Part shown: piece after piece, positions 26,463-36,158 of the stretch
Numbering within the stretch: position 1 is the first letter of the stretch
Layout: each line of letters begins with the position of its first letter
Assembly (NCBI GenBank): GCA_035403355.1
Contig: DAONFA010000012.1
Coordinates: forward strand, 1-51,165
From: Candidatus Cloacimonas sp.
Lineage (GTDB): Bacteria > Cloacimonadota > Cloacimonadia > Cloacimonadales > Cloacimonadaceae
Direction: 5' to 3'
DNA: 51,165 bases
Notes under the pieces: generated by a model
Database searches by the model: none
What the model was told of the DNA's origin: nothing
Seen by the model: the letters and a program-made list of their open reading frames with translations, nothing else
Position numbers and translations under genes: made by a program

Positions 26463-27438
26463 GCCAATAGGTGTAAACAATTCGGAACACAGCCAGGCAG
26501 TTGTTTCCGTGAATTTACCTAATGCTTGGCTCTATTATGATAAGTTGGGATTTAAAATGGTTCCGCTTACTTTGAAATTGGTAAACGGCAAAAAAGTAGT
26601 TATGAATATGCCGCGTTGGAAGAAACAAGCGTTAGCTTCCGCATCAATTAAACCACGCCATAACGCGCTTGCCATCATCACCGGTGAAGAGTCGCAACTG
26701 ATGGTCATTGACATTGATATAACCGGGACTTCCCTTTCCGCTGCGCTGACTGAATATGGGCTGGAGATAGCCAATTATTGCTATGCTCTTACTCCTTCGG
26801 GAGGTTTGCATATCTATCTCAATTGGTCAAATGATGAATTCTGGAAAAAGCGTTATCAGCGTAAAACCCTCACCACTACAAACAGGAAAATAGGTATTGA
26901 TATCCGAGCTGAAGGAGGACTCATTTTTGCCCCGCCTTCCATTGTAGAAGGAGGTGGAAATTATCAATGGATAAATATACCTGTTAACAGAAGAGATTTG
27001 GATTATGACATAAATAAGCTTATTCCGCTTATGGATGCTATATTTGGATATAATTCTAATCCATCCCCTTTGGCACCCGCTATGAAAGAAATAACTTATC
27101 CTATTGCTGAAAATGATTATCATCTTAATCAACAAGATGATTACGAAAGAGCCGAATGTTTAATCAGACAACTATACGGCACTAATATTGATTATAAAGA
27201 TTGGATTAGAATGGGTTTTGCCCTGAAAAATAAATTTGGAAACAGTGGCTTAACCCTTTGGCTGTTATTTGCTGATAATTATGCCTATCAGGATACTATT
27301 CCTGAACTTACCCAAAAATGGAATACTTTTCCCGCATATAATTCAGTCGAATTCGGAACCTTTATTTATCTATCAACTAAATACATAAAAAATAACAAAA
27401 TAATTACAGGAGTAAAAAATGTTATCAACTCAAACTGA
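26407..27438 (+). CDS. Bifunctional primase-polymerase (AEP/Prim-Pol) with PriCT-2-like domain
   Basis: The roughly 343-residue protein has an archaeo-eukaryotic primase-type Prim-Pol domain. The metal-binding DxD lies at D102/D104 (MVIDIDI), the conserved His at 135 (GGLHIYL), and GIDIRAEGGLIFAPPS closes the nucleotide site. A C-terminal helical region (YKDWIRMGFALKNKF...LFADNYAYQDT) resembles the PriCT-2 module found in plasmid and phage primases. Such proteins prime DNA synthesis for mobile replicons. The start is uncertain (26407, 26419, or a longer form from 26257). It overlaps the downstream DUF3987 gene by 20 bases. Confidence 0.8.
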   Translation: MENYMNKVKATAHSHTGDKPIGVNNSEHSQAVVSVNLPNAWLYYDKLGFKMVPLTLKLVNGKKVVMNMPRWKKQALASASIKPRHNALAIITGEESQLMVIDIDITGTSLSAALTEYGLEIANYCYALTPSGGLHIYLNWSNDEFWKKRYQRKTLTTTNRKIGIDIRAEGGLIFAPPSIVEGGGNYQWINIPVNRRDLDYDINKLIPLMDAIFGYNSNPSPLAPAMKEITYPIAENDYHLNQQDDYERAECLIRQLYGTNIDYKDWIRMGFALKNKFGNSGLTLWLLFADNYAYQDTIPELTQKWNTFPAYNSVEFGTFIYLSTKYIKNNKIITGVKNVINSN

Positions 27439-28801
27439 AATCCAAGAACCAATCAATGTCCCAACCCTAACCACCCCACCTGATACAGGCAAAATAGAAC
27501 AGATAGACAATCTAAATGTAGAAATGCTGCCTGATTTTTTGAAACAATACTTAGATAATGCTACAAAAAGATGCAATGCTTATCCTCTGGCTTTGTTAGC
27601 TTCTTTTTTACCTGTTATCTCTGTATCTCTTGGCAATAAGGTGTATATTACTAATAATAATAATAAAATCTATCCTAATTTATGGGTTCTTTTAATAGGA
27701 CCTTCAGGACAATCAATGAAGAGTACTGCTATGAATATGGCTTTATCTTATCTTGAACCATATATTAGTAAATTAAGCGAAACAGATTATGAGAGGTTAT
27801 GTCCTACTATAGGTAAAGTTACACCTGTTAAACTTGGTTCTATGTTAAAAGAAAATCCTGCCCGACTATTAGTATTTAATGAATTTGGGGAATTTATAGA
27901 AACCGCTAATTCTAAAAACAATAAAGGAATGATACAAACCCTGACTGATGTTTATGATAGTAATAAATACTCATATTATTCTATGAAACATAGCATTGAT
28001 GCTAAAAATTGTACTTTGTCATTATCGGGCTGTTCAACTCCAGGATATATACAAAAAAGCTTTAAAACAGCTTTCGACCAGAAATCAGGTTTTTTACAAA
28101 GGTTCATTTATGTTGTTATTCCACCTTCCGATGAAAGCGATATTATAACGAATAATAATATTTCTTCTGATAAAGATGAACCTTATGATTATAATAAAAT
28201 CTTTGAATTATTTAGAAAAATACCAGGGTCATTTGAAATAAAATTCAGTGATGAAGCACGGGAATTTATTAATGATTATGTAAAAAGCAAACAACAAGAG
28301 ATTACAAATGAATATGGAACTGATGCTTGGTCTTTTGTAATAAGAATATATGCTCAGATTTTATTGAAATTATGTATAATCTATATTATGATGGAAAACA
28401 TAGATAAATTAGCAAATGCCATTGAGAAAAACGAATGTAAAGAATTTTTCTTTTCTTTACAAATTAGCCAGGATATGGTATGCAAAGCATTAGCATTATG
28501 TGATTACTTCGTGAACAATACAATAAAATTCATCAATATCATTGAATCTGGAAACCTTGAAAACGAATTAAAAACTGTGGAAAAACTATTACTGTTCAAA
28601 GATTACACAGCATCGCACTCTGAGTTGTTGAGAAGGACACATCTTAAAGGCAATGTTTTCTCCAAAGCAATTAGCACATTAAATCAGCAAAAAAATATTA
28701 CAATAAAAGAAGTAAAACTTAAAGGGGGAAAATCGAAAAAAATATATCATCTGAACCCCTGTGCATTGGATTATTATGACCTTTATAATAAATCTTACTG
28801 A
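27419..28801 (+). CDS. DUF3987-type helicase-like replication protein
   Basis: The 460-residue protein has the DUF3987 layout. MLPDFLKQYLDNATKRC leads into a hydrophobic helix, then LIGPSGQSMKSTAM (degenerate Walker A from G94), LVFNEFGEF (Walker B-like), SLSGCSTPGYIQ and GFLQRFIYVV. A C-terminal winged-helix-like region (LLRRTHLKGNVFSKAISTL) follows. Partnered with a Prim-Pol gene, such proteins are usually read as the replicative helicase of a mobile element. AGGAG 6 bases before the ATG supports the start. It is very A+T-rich and ends at a strong terminator. Confidence 0.78.
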   Translation: MLSTQTEIQEPINVPTLTTPPDTGKIEQIDNLNVEMLPDFLKQYLDNATKRCNAYPLALLASFLPVISVSLGNKVYITNNNNKIYPNLWVLLIGPSGQSMKSTAMNMALSYLEPYISKLSETDYERLCPTIGKVTPVKLGSMLKENPARLLVFNEFGEFIETANSKNNKGMIQTLTDVYDSNKYSYYSMKHSIDAKNCTLSLSGCSTPGYIQKSFKTAFDQKSGFLQRFIYVVIPPSDESDIITNNNISSDKDEPYDYNKIFELFRKIPGSFEIKFSDEAREFINDYVKSKQQEITNEYGTDAWSFVIRIYAQILLKLCIIYIMMENIDKLANAIEKNECKEFFFSLQISQDMVCKALALCDYFVNNTIKFINIIESGNLENELKTVEKLLLFKDYTASHSELLRRTHLKGNVFSKAISTLNQQKNITIKEVKLKGGKSKKIYHLNPCALDYYDLYNKSY

Positions 28802-28822
28802 TAATATACTAAGATAAAAATA

Positions 28823-28854
28823 GCCCTTCCTTTTTTGAGAAGGGCATTTTTTTT
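28823..28854 (+). terminator. Intrinsic terminator after the DUF3987 gene
   Basis: GCCCTTC (28823-28829) pairs with GAAGGGC (28839-28845) and is followed by A then eight T residues. It lies 22 bases after the stop codon. Confidence 0.9.
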
Positions 28855-29040
28855 CTCTCAGTTTTAGTCATAGTAATATATAATATACTGATATATCGTC
28901 TAATTTATTGAAATCAATTTCAGCTGTAAAAAAAACTTATTTAGATACCTTCGGGGTTTTGCCTAAAATAAATTTGCCTATGCGTTTGTTCGGATAGTTA
29001 AATTTGGCTTTTTTTTTGCATTTAGTGGGATTACTATTAC

Positions 29041-29389
29041 ATAAATTCACAGCATAGTTCACATTTGTAAATATTGTGTATTTTATTGTTATTTAATAAC
29101 TTATAAAGTGATTAAGGATAAATTCACACTTTTAGGTATATATGTATATTATACTATATCTATCTATATATCCTCATATTGTGAATCTATCTGATTTTAT
29201 ATATGCAAACTATTGTTACTGTGTGTTTTATAAATTAACTGCTGTTTGTGAATTTATCTCAGTAATTAGCATAATTCATTGCTATTATGTAGGTTATAAA
29301 TTCACTGATGTTTGTGAATTTATTCCCAAACCCTCTCTGCCTGCGGTCGCCTTTGTGCAGGACTATTTCATTCCTGTTTCCGAATTTAT
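29041..29389. repeat. Iteron-like cluster of TGTGAATTTAT repeats, possible replication origin
   Basis: The 11-mer TGTGAATTTAT occurs on the plus strand at 29246-29256 and 29313-29323 exactly and at 29182-29192 with one change. On the minus strand it occurs at 29041-29051 and 29118-29128 exactly and at 29296-29306 with one change. A degenerate copy is near 29379. The DNA is extremely A+T-rich and lies directly downstream of the Prim-Pol/DUF3987 genes, as iterons of a plasmid-type origin would. No gene is credible in 28855-29580. Confidence 0.55.
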
Positions 29390-29428
29390 TCACAAACCCT
29401 CTCTGCCTGCGGTTGCCTTTGTGTAGGA
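29316..29428 (+). repeat. 47-bp direct repeat, two copies
   Basis: Copies at 29316-29362 and 29382-29428 differ at three positions; each begins GAATTTATTC and contains CTCTCTGCCTGCGGT. The period is 66 bases. The G+C-rich core stands out from the surrounding A+T-rich DNA. Confidence 0.85.
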
Positions 29429-29582
29429 TTTATCATATTTAGTATTTAAATAATGCACTCTTTTACTTCCCTACTGCACACTCAAATGCCGCTAATATGT
29501 CTGTTTATACACACTAAAACTAAGTTTGAGAACTCTTCAATACACTGTTCATATACAGACAACCCTCCAGCTGGGAAGCAGT

Positions 29583-29638
29583 GTACCGGCGCTCGCTGTA
29601 GCGCCGAATAAAAACGGCGGAACGGTGTCCGCCGGTAC
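29583..29638. repeat. 56-bp two-hairpin palindromic repeat, copy 1
   Basis: The element is bounded by GTACCGGCG and CGCCGGTAC. It contains two internal hairpins: CGGCGCT/AGCGCCG with loop CGCTGT, and CGGCGGA/TCCGCCG with a 6-base loop, joined by an A-rich linker. The same unit recurs at 36713-36814 and 38708-38831. It resembles a REP/MITE-type dispersed element. Confidence 0.9.
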
Positions 29639-29682
29639 CAAGAACAGCATCCTCCGACTACACAAGCTATTCCATACCTATT

Positions 29683-29762
29683 AAATTTTCTAAATTTTCT
29701 AAATTTTCTAAATTTTCTAAATTTTCTAAATTTTCTAAATCTTCTAAATCCTCTAAATCCTG
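29683..29762. repeat. 9-bp tandem repeat (TTTTCTAAA)
   Basis: TTTTCTAAA is repeated about six times exactly and then decays through TCTTCTAAA and TCCTCTAAA to TCCTGAAA units. It is a simple-sequence tract in the gap before the mod gene. No gene is seen between 29639 and 29979. Confidence 0.9.
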
Positions 29763-29979
29763 AAATCCTGAAATCCTTGTTACTAAAATAATATCTGTGT
29801 TATCCGTGTAATCTGTGAGAGACAAAACGAAGAAAAGAACTTGACAAAATAGAGCTGTAAAATAGGAAAGAAAAATGTCTATGCCGCAAACAAAAACAAA
29901 GTAATTGATTAAGACAGAAGCAGGTATTATTTTATTAAAAAGCAGTGGATATTATTGCATAACCAAAAGAGAGGTTAAT

Positions 29980-32976
29980 ATGGACAGTGTAGAAAAATTT
30001 CAAGGATTACTAAAAGGGCTTTTTCAATTTGAAACATCGGATTTGGATTTTGGTATTTACCGTATTTTGAATTACAAAAGAGACAGAATTAAAAAGTTTA
30101 TTGAAGAAGACCTCGTTAAGCGAGTGGAAGATTCCTTTGCCAAATACAAAAACGATATAGATAGCAATCTGGATGAACAAATTGGAAAGAGAAAGGCAGA
30201 GATAATTAAAAATTTGGGGCAAAATTCCTTTACACCGGCAGGCGAAATAATAGAAAATTATAAAAATGCACCTTTAGCAATAGAATACACAGATTTACTT
30301 GAGCGCAAAAAGGAGATAGAACAAATTGAGGACATCCAAAATCAAGCGTTTAATGACCTGTTTAATTTCTTTTCACGCTATTATGAAGAAGGTGATTTTG
30401 TCCCTCAATACCGCTATTCCAATAAAAAACACAAATATGCCATTCCTTATGACGGGGAAGAAGTAAAACTATACTGGGCAAATTATGACCAGTATTACAC
30501 CAAAACCGGTGTGCTCTTTCGGGATTACACTTTTAAGGCATTAAATTATAGAGTTATTTTTCGCATAGTAGCCGCTAAAGAAGAATTGGGCTCCAAAAAA
30601 GCAACTAAAGAAAGATTCTTTGTTTTGGATGAGGAAAATCCCTGGCAGTTACAGTATAATAATCTGCTTATCCACTTTCAATATAGAGAATTATCGGATG
30701 AGGAAGTTAAGCATTACCAAGTTGAAGGAGGCAGCAATTCTTCCAAACAGGTAAATATCAATAACCAGAACAATAATACTATTATAGAAGGCATAAAAGA
30801 TATTTACCTAACTAACCATTTACAAGACGAATACAATAAAATTGTAGAAATACTAATCACTCAGCTAAATAGATTTACATCCAAAAACACTAAGGATTAT
30901 TTCATTCACAAAGACCTTGAGGACTTTCTCTCCTCCCAACTGGAATACTTCATTAAGGACGAAGTTCTGAATATAGATACCATGGAGCAGGCAAAATTTC
31001 TGGATAAACATATCACCCGAGCCAAAGTGGTTAGAGATATAGGAACAGATATAATTGACTTCCTGGCTCAAATAGAGAACTTCCAAAAACGCCTGTGGGA
31101 AAAGAAAAAATTCGTTTTAAGCACCAATTATGTTATCTCTTTGGATAGAATCTGCCAATACACGGATAAGGAATTCCTCACCTCTACTATAAAGGAAATC
31201 CTGAAAAACCAAAAACAACTGCAAGAATGGGAAGAACTCGGCTTCGGCAAAATAGAAAAAGAAGCAGACCTCTACTTTAGAAAGGACTTAATTGATACCG
31301 AATATAAAAAATTACCTCTGGATACAAAATACTTCAGCCCTACTTTCCAAGACACACTTCTGGAAAAATTGACCGAACATATAGACCTGAATGAACTATT
31401 GGATGGCTTACTTATCAAAAGCGAGAACTGGCAAGCTCTGAATACTATCTTACCCAAATTTAAAGAACAAATTCAAACCATCTATATAGACCCTCCCTTT
31501 AATAAAGAACAAGACGCCGATTACCTTTACAATGTTAAATATAAGGACTCTACCTGGGCAAGTTTATTAGAAAATAGATTGTCCTTAGCAAAAAATATTA
31601 TGAAAGACAGCGCAAGTATCTTTGTGCGTTGTGACTATAATGGTAATTGGGTATTAAGACCGGTTATGAATTACATATTTTATGAAGATAACTTTAGGAA
31701 TGAGATTATTGTAAATAAATCAGTAAGGATGAAAACAGAAGGTAAAGTACTACTCTCTTGGCATGATGTTATATTATGTTATTGTAAAAATTCTAATAAT
31801 GTATTTTTTTGTCATATAACGGAAAATAGGGAAAAACAAGAATGGAGAGCATTGGACATGGAAGGCGAAAAATGGGATATAGTACCTAATGATATGATTA
31901 ATATGTTCTCCCCCAATAATTTAAAGTATGATGAAAAAGGAAATGTATTGTCTAGGGCAAAAATAATTTTAGGAAAAGAAATTATACCTAGACAAGGCAG
32001 GAGATTTCCTAACCAGGTAATAATTAACAAAATGGAAAATGATGGATTACTAAGATATAGTTCCCGAGGAAATCCTCAGATGTTAAAACCTGACATTATA
32101 TATCTTACAGATGACTGGACAGGTTTTTATGGATATTCATTTAATTGGGATTTCCCCACAGAGAATTCAGAGATACTATTAAAGCGAGTTATAGAGTCCA
32201 CTTCAGATGAAAGAAACATAGTGATGGATTTCTTTCTCGGTTCAGGAACCACGACAGCTGTAGCACAAAAATTAGGAAGAAAATGGATAGGTATAGAAAT
32301 GGGAGAGCATTTTGGAAGCATAATTTTGCCCAGAATGAAGAAGGTTTTGTTTTATGATAAATCGGGTATTTCCAAAGAAAAAGATGTTCAAGATAAATAT
32401 AACGAGAAGCAAGCCGGAGGGTTCTTTCAATATCAGGTATTAGAACAATATGAGGATACGCTGGATAATTTGGAGATTAGGGAAGAAGAGAGTGAGCAAT
32501 TTGATTGGTATAATAGTGATGAATATTTAGTTAAATACTTTATAGATTTGGAAACCCGGGAAAATAACAGTTTATTGAATATTGAAGCATTGAAGACGCC
32601 TTTTTCCTATAAGCTGAAAGTGAATTTGGAAGAAGTAGGTGAACCGCAGGAAGTGATAGTAGATTTACCTGAGACCTTCAATTATCTTTTGGGTTTGAAG
32701 GTTAAGAAAACGAAGGTGCGTCATCAAGGCAGAAAATATTTATTTATAGCAGGAGAAAAGGAAAGCAAGAACATAGCGGTGGTCTGGAGGGATTATAGTG
32801 ACAATTGGACAGAAAAGGACTATAATGCGGACAGGGATTTCATTATGGAGCAATTGCAAGATTGGCAACCGGATATTGTGTATATTAATGGACAAAGTAA
32901 TTTAATACCTGTCTATAAAGATTTAAGTATCTCAATTCGCTCTACGGATGTTGAATTTAAGCGGTTGATGGGATAA
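29980..32976 (+). CDS. Type III-like DNA methyltransferase (Mod)
   Basis: This 998-residue protein is the modification subunit. It has a long N-terminal region of about 480 residues (starting MDSVEKFQGLLKGLFQFE). A beta-class amino-methyltransferase core follows, with IYIDPPFNK (D504, motif IV) before FFLGSGTTTA (754-756, motif I). That order is typical of Type III Mod and adenine-N6 enzymes. The segment between the motifs should hold the target-recognition domain. I start at the ATG at 29980 because GAGAGG is 6 bases upstream; the frame is open to 29905. It is followed by res after 6 bases. The N-terminal half is longer than in classical Mod proteins such as EcoP15I. Confidence 0.9.
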   Translation: MDSVEKFQGLLKGLFQFETSDLDFGIYRILNYKRDRIKKFIEEDLVKRVEDSFAKYKNDIDSNLDEQIGKRKAEIIKNLGQNSFTPAGEIIENYKNAPLAIEYTDLLERKKEIEQIEDIQNQAFNDLFNFFSRYYEEGDFVPQYRYSNKKHKYAIPYDGEEVKLYWANYDQYYTKTGVLFRDYTFKALNYRVIFRIVAAKEELGSKKATKERFFVLDEENPWQLQYNNLLIHFQYRELSDEEVKHYQVEGGSNSSKQVNINNQNNNTIIEGIKDIYLTNHLQDEYNKIVEILITQLNRFTSKNTKDYFIHKDLEDFLSSQLEYFIKDEVLNIDTMEQAKFLDKHITRAKVVRDIGTDIIDFLAQIENFQKRLWEKKKFVLSTNYVISLDRICQYTDKEFLTSTIKEILKNQKQLQEWEELGFGKIEKEADLYFRKDLIDTEYKKLPLDTKYFSPTFQDTLLEKLTEHIDLNELLDGLLIKSENWQALNTILPKFKEQIQTIYIDPPFNKEQDADYLYNVKYKDSTWASLLENRLSLAKNIMKDSASIFVRCDYNGNWVLRPVMNYIFYEDNFRNEIIVNKSVRMKTEGKVLLSWHDVILCYCKNSNNVFFCHITENREKQEWRALDMEGEKWDIVPNDMINMFSPNNLKYDEKGNVLSRAKIILGKEIIPRQGRRFPNQVIINKMENDGLLRYSSRGNPQMLKPDIIYLTDDWTGFYGYSFNWDFPTENSEILLKRVIESTSDERNIVMDFFLGSGTTTAVAQKLGRKWIGIEMGEHFGSIILPRMKKVLFYDKSGISKEKDVQDKYNEKQAGGFFQYQVLEQYEDTLDNLEIREEESEQFDWYNSDEYLVKYFIDLETRENNSLLNIEALKTPFSYKLKVNLEEVGEPQEVIVDLPETFNYLLGLKVKKTKVRHQGRKYLFIAGEKESKNIAVVWRDYSDNWTEKDYNADRDFIMEQLQDWQPDIVYINGQSNLIPVYKDLSISIRSTDVEFKRLMG

Positions 32977-32982
32977 AAGAAA

Positions 32983-35900
32983 ATGAAAATAGAAAAGTAT
33001 CTGGTCTTGAATAAATATCTGCTCTCGCTTTGGGGAGTAAGCGAATTTCAGGAATTACAGGATAAGCTCAAAGACATTTCTGATACAAGTAATAAAGAGA
33101 TAGACAGCTATTTAAATATACTTCTTTCTTATTTCGGCAACAAGATAGATGAGGCAAATCAGAATATTATAACTAAAGATAAGTTGGAGCTGTATGCTGA
33201 GAATATAACGGATTATTTGCGGCAGATAAATAGTCATCGGGAACCGATTAGATTAAAGTATTTTCAATATTTGGCAGTGCTCTTTACAGAAATCGTTTTA
33301 GATAATCTGAAAAACAATCAGTTAAACTTTATCTATTACTTAAATGAATTTTTACACCACTATAAAGCAGAAAATAGAGTAGAATTATTAGACGATTTTA
33401 TAGAGGATGACCTGAAAAAGATAGCTTACTGGATGGCAACCGGCTCAGGAAAGACCTTGATTATGCACATAAACTATTATCAGTTTTTGCATTATAAGCT
33501 TTTTTCTCCTGATAGCATTCTGCTGATTACTCCCAATGAAGGACTTTCCAAACAGCACTATGAAGAACTGGAAAAAAGCGGGATTCCCTGTCGTCTCTAT
33601 TCCGAAAATTTCTATTCTTCAAATAGCTTCAAAACCAGGGATGAAGTTCTGGTAATTGAAATGACCAAATTGGTGGAAACAAAAAAGGGAGGGGGAGTAA
33701 CTATTTCCATTAATGCTTTTGAGGGTCAGAACTTAATATTTGTAGATGAAGGACATAAAGGGCAAAAGGCAGAAGAACAAAAATGGGCAACTTTAAGAAA
33801 ACAACTGGCTGAAAAGGGAATGGTTTTTGAATATAGTGCCACCTTCGGACAAATACTAGGTGAGAAAAATAAAGCTACCTTAAAGGAATATGCCAAAGCA
33901 ATTATTTTTGATTATTCTTACAAATACTTCTATCAGGATGGCTATGGCAAGGACTTTTCCGTGCTAAACGCTAAAAATATTAAAATAGATGAAAACCGAT
34001 TTCAGGAAACGATGTTTTTAGCCAATTTACTTGATTTCTATGAACAACTGCTTATTTTTGAAGAGAAAAAAGAGAGTGCCAAGCGAAAAAATCTGGAAAA
34101 ACCCTTGTGGATTTTTGTAGGAACAACGGTTTCCGGTAGCGCAGAAGAATCCGATGTAGTCCAAATTGTCAGCTTTTTGAATAAAGTTATAAAAGAACCG
34201 GATTGGGTAAATAGCAAGCTGACAGCTATTTTAACGGGAAAAGCGGAATTTAAAAATGAAAGCGGAGAAGACATCTTTGCTAAGAAGTTTTCCTATATAA
34301 GAAAGAAGGGGGTAATTATAGATGACTTGTTTGCTAAGCTTTTTGGCGGAAAAGGCGGTTTTGGTATATACGAATTGAAAAGCGCTAAAGGTGAATTTGG
34401 TTTAAAGACGGGAGAAAATAAATACTTTGGAGTTATCAATATTGGCGATACTTCCAGTTTTAAGAAGCAACTGGAGAAAATAGGGCTTGCGGTGGAAACA
34501 GACGCTATTTCGGAATCACTGTTTGACCATATTAAGGAGTTTGATTCTTCCGTTAATATTCTTATTGGCTCCAAGAAATTTATTGAGGGCTGGGATACCT
34601 GGAGAGTATCATCAATGGGATTGCTGAATATAGGAACAGGTCAAGGACCACAAATTATTCAGCTCTTTGGCAGAGGAGTGCGTTTGAAAGGTGAAAATAT
34701 GTCCCTGAAACGCAGTATGGATAAGGATTTGTCTCAGCTGGAAAGGTTAAATATATACGGCATTAGAGCTGATTATCTGAGCTCTTTTTTAGAGGCACTT
34801 AGTAAAGAAGAAGTGGACTTGGAAACCATAGAAATACCTGTGCAACCCCGCTATGAAGAAAAATGGGAAACCCTTTATACTCTGGCAAAGGAGAATGTGG
34901 ATTTTAACAATGATGTGGTTTTATTTATGGAAGAAGCAGAGAAATTTTCCGTTACCCTAAACAAGATGCCCACATTATCAGCTCACCAAAGCGAAGAACG
35001 CAATACACAAGGTATAGTTACTTCCAACATCCCTCTTAATACAACCGGTCTTACGCTGGCAAATAATGAAGAAAAAAGGAAAAAGCTAAATCTCTTGTTT
35101 GATTGGGATAACATCTTACTGGACTTATACGAATTTAAGCTGGAACGAGGATACTGGAATTTGATTTTGGACAGAGAGATTATTCAACACTTTCTGTTTT
35201 ATTCCGATAGATATGAAATATTAATAACTCCGGAAACTTTGGAAGTTAACACGATTAAAGATGTAAAAAGATTGGAAAATATAGCTCTCCAATTGCTGAA
35301 AAGATACATTGACCAATACTATACCTTTCACTTAAAGAGTTACGAAAAGAATCATTTATGCTATGCACCGCTCACAGAGGAATCAGCTTTAAGCATTTTT
35401 GCCAAACCTAACGACGGATATAACTATACTATTCAAATAAGCAATAGTAAAGATAATCAGGAACTGATAAGTAAAATTAAGGCATTGGCACAAGATTTGG
35501 ATAGGTTATTCCTTGAAAAGGATGTAAAAGATGAACTTCCCAGAGTTTACTTTGATAGACACCTCTATTTGCCAATCCTGCTTAACAATAAGAATATTAA
35601 CAAAATGCATCCGGAAGGTCTGGTAGAAAGCGAAAAAAACTTCCTAAACGGGTTGAATGTTTACTTGTCATCAAAGAAAACTGAATTTAACGATAAGGAA
35701 ATATACCTGCTGCGAAATTATCCCAAGTCAGGTGTCGGTTTCTTCAATCTTAGCAGTTTCTATCCCGATTTTATTATGTGGGTAAAATATCAAAATAAAC
35801 AGATAATTGCCTTTCTTGACCCTAAGGGCTTGGAACATCAAAAAAGCTTGGACTCGGAAAAAGTGCAATTGCACAAAAATATTAAAGAAATAGAAAAAAA

Positions 35901-36105
35901 TATCGGAAATAAAGACATAATTCTGGAGTCCTTTATTCTTTCTATTACTCCTTATAATACATTAATTCAAGGTTTGGTAAATCCCATAAAAAAAGATGTA
36001 TATGAAAGTAATCATATTCTTTTTTTACTTCCAAATAATATGGAATGGCAAAATCAATTATTTGGTATTCTGAGAAAGAGTTACATCGCAAATATTAGCC
36101 AATAA
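32983..36105 (+). CDS. Type III-like restriction subunit (Res): helicase plus nuclease
   Basis: The 1040-residue protein combines a superfamily 2 helicase with a C-terminal nuclease. MATGSGKT (residues 151-158) is Walker A, VDEGH (D255-H258) is the DEAD/H box, EYSATFG is motif III and QLFGRGVRLKG is motif VI. The endonuclease motif is P928-D929 followed by D946-P947-K948, a PD...DxK arrangement. In Type III systems Res and Mod form a complex that cuts DNA after contacting two unmethylated sites. All key residues are present, so the enzyme looks intact. It is cotranscribed with mod. Confidence 0.9.
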   Translation: MKIEKYLVLNKYLLSLWGVSEFQELQDKLKDISDTSNKEIDSYLNILLSYFGNKIDEANQNIITKDKLELYAENITDYLRQINSHREPIRLKYFQYLAVLFTEIVLDNLKNNQLNFIYYLNEFLHHYKAENRVELLDDFIEDDLKKIAYWMATGSGKTLIMHINYYQFLHYKLFSPDSILLITPNEGLSKQHYEELEKSGIPCRLYSENFYSSNSFKTRDEVLVIEMTKLVETKKGGGVTISINAFEGQNLIFVDEGHKGQKAEEQKWATLRKQLAEKGMVFEYSATFGQILGEKNKATLKEYAKAIIFDYSYKYFYQDGYGKDFSVLNAKNIKIDENRFQETMFLANLLDFYEQLLIFEEKKESAKRKNLEKPLWIFVGTTVSGSAEESDVVQIVSFLNKVIKEPDWVNSKLTAILTGKAEFKNESGEDIFAKKFSYIRKKGVIIDDLFAKLFGGKGGFGIYELKSAKGEFGLKTGENKYFGVINIGDTSSFKKQLEKIGLAVETDAISESLFDHIKEFDSSVNILIGSKKFIEGWDTWRVSSMGLLNIGTGQGPQIIQLFGRGVRLKGENMSLKRSMDKDLSQLERLNIYGIRADYLSSFLEALSKEEVDLETIEIPVQPRYEEKWETLYTLAKENVDFNNDVVLFMEEAEKFSVTLNKMPTLSAHQSEERNTQGIVTSNIPLNTTGLTLANNEEKRKKLNLLFDWDNILLDLYEFKLERGYWNLILDREIIQHFLFYSDRYEILITPETLEVNTIKDVKRLENIALQLLKRYIDQYYTFHLKSYEKNHLCYAPLTEESALSIFAKPNDGYNYTIQISNSKDNQELISKIKALAQDLDRLFLEKDVKDELPRVYFDRHLYLPILLNNKNINKMHPEGLVESEKNFLNGLNVYLSSKKTEFNDKEIYLLRNYPKSGVGFFNLSSFYPDFIMWVKYQNKQIIAFLDPKGLEHQKSLDSEKVQLHKNIKEIEKNIGNKDIILESFILSITPYNTLIQGLVNPIKKDVYESNHILFLLPNNMEWQNQLFGILRKSYIANISQ

Positions 36106-36158
36106 GATATATATTATGCTACCGGTAGGTGAATGCTATATTAACCCGCTTTGTGCAT

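Noticed and set aside
29142..29426. 94-residue ORF
   Set aside because: It runs through the A+T-rich iteron region and the 47-bp direct repeat, which gives duplicated peptide segments. There is no ribosome site.
33685..33700. Poly-G tract in res as a phase-variation switch
   Set aside because: The longest run is five G, interrupted by A; too short to support slipped-strand variation.
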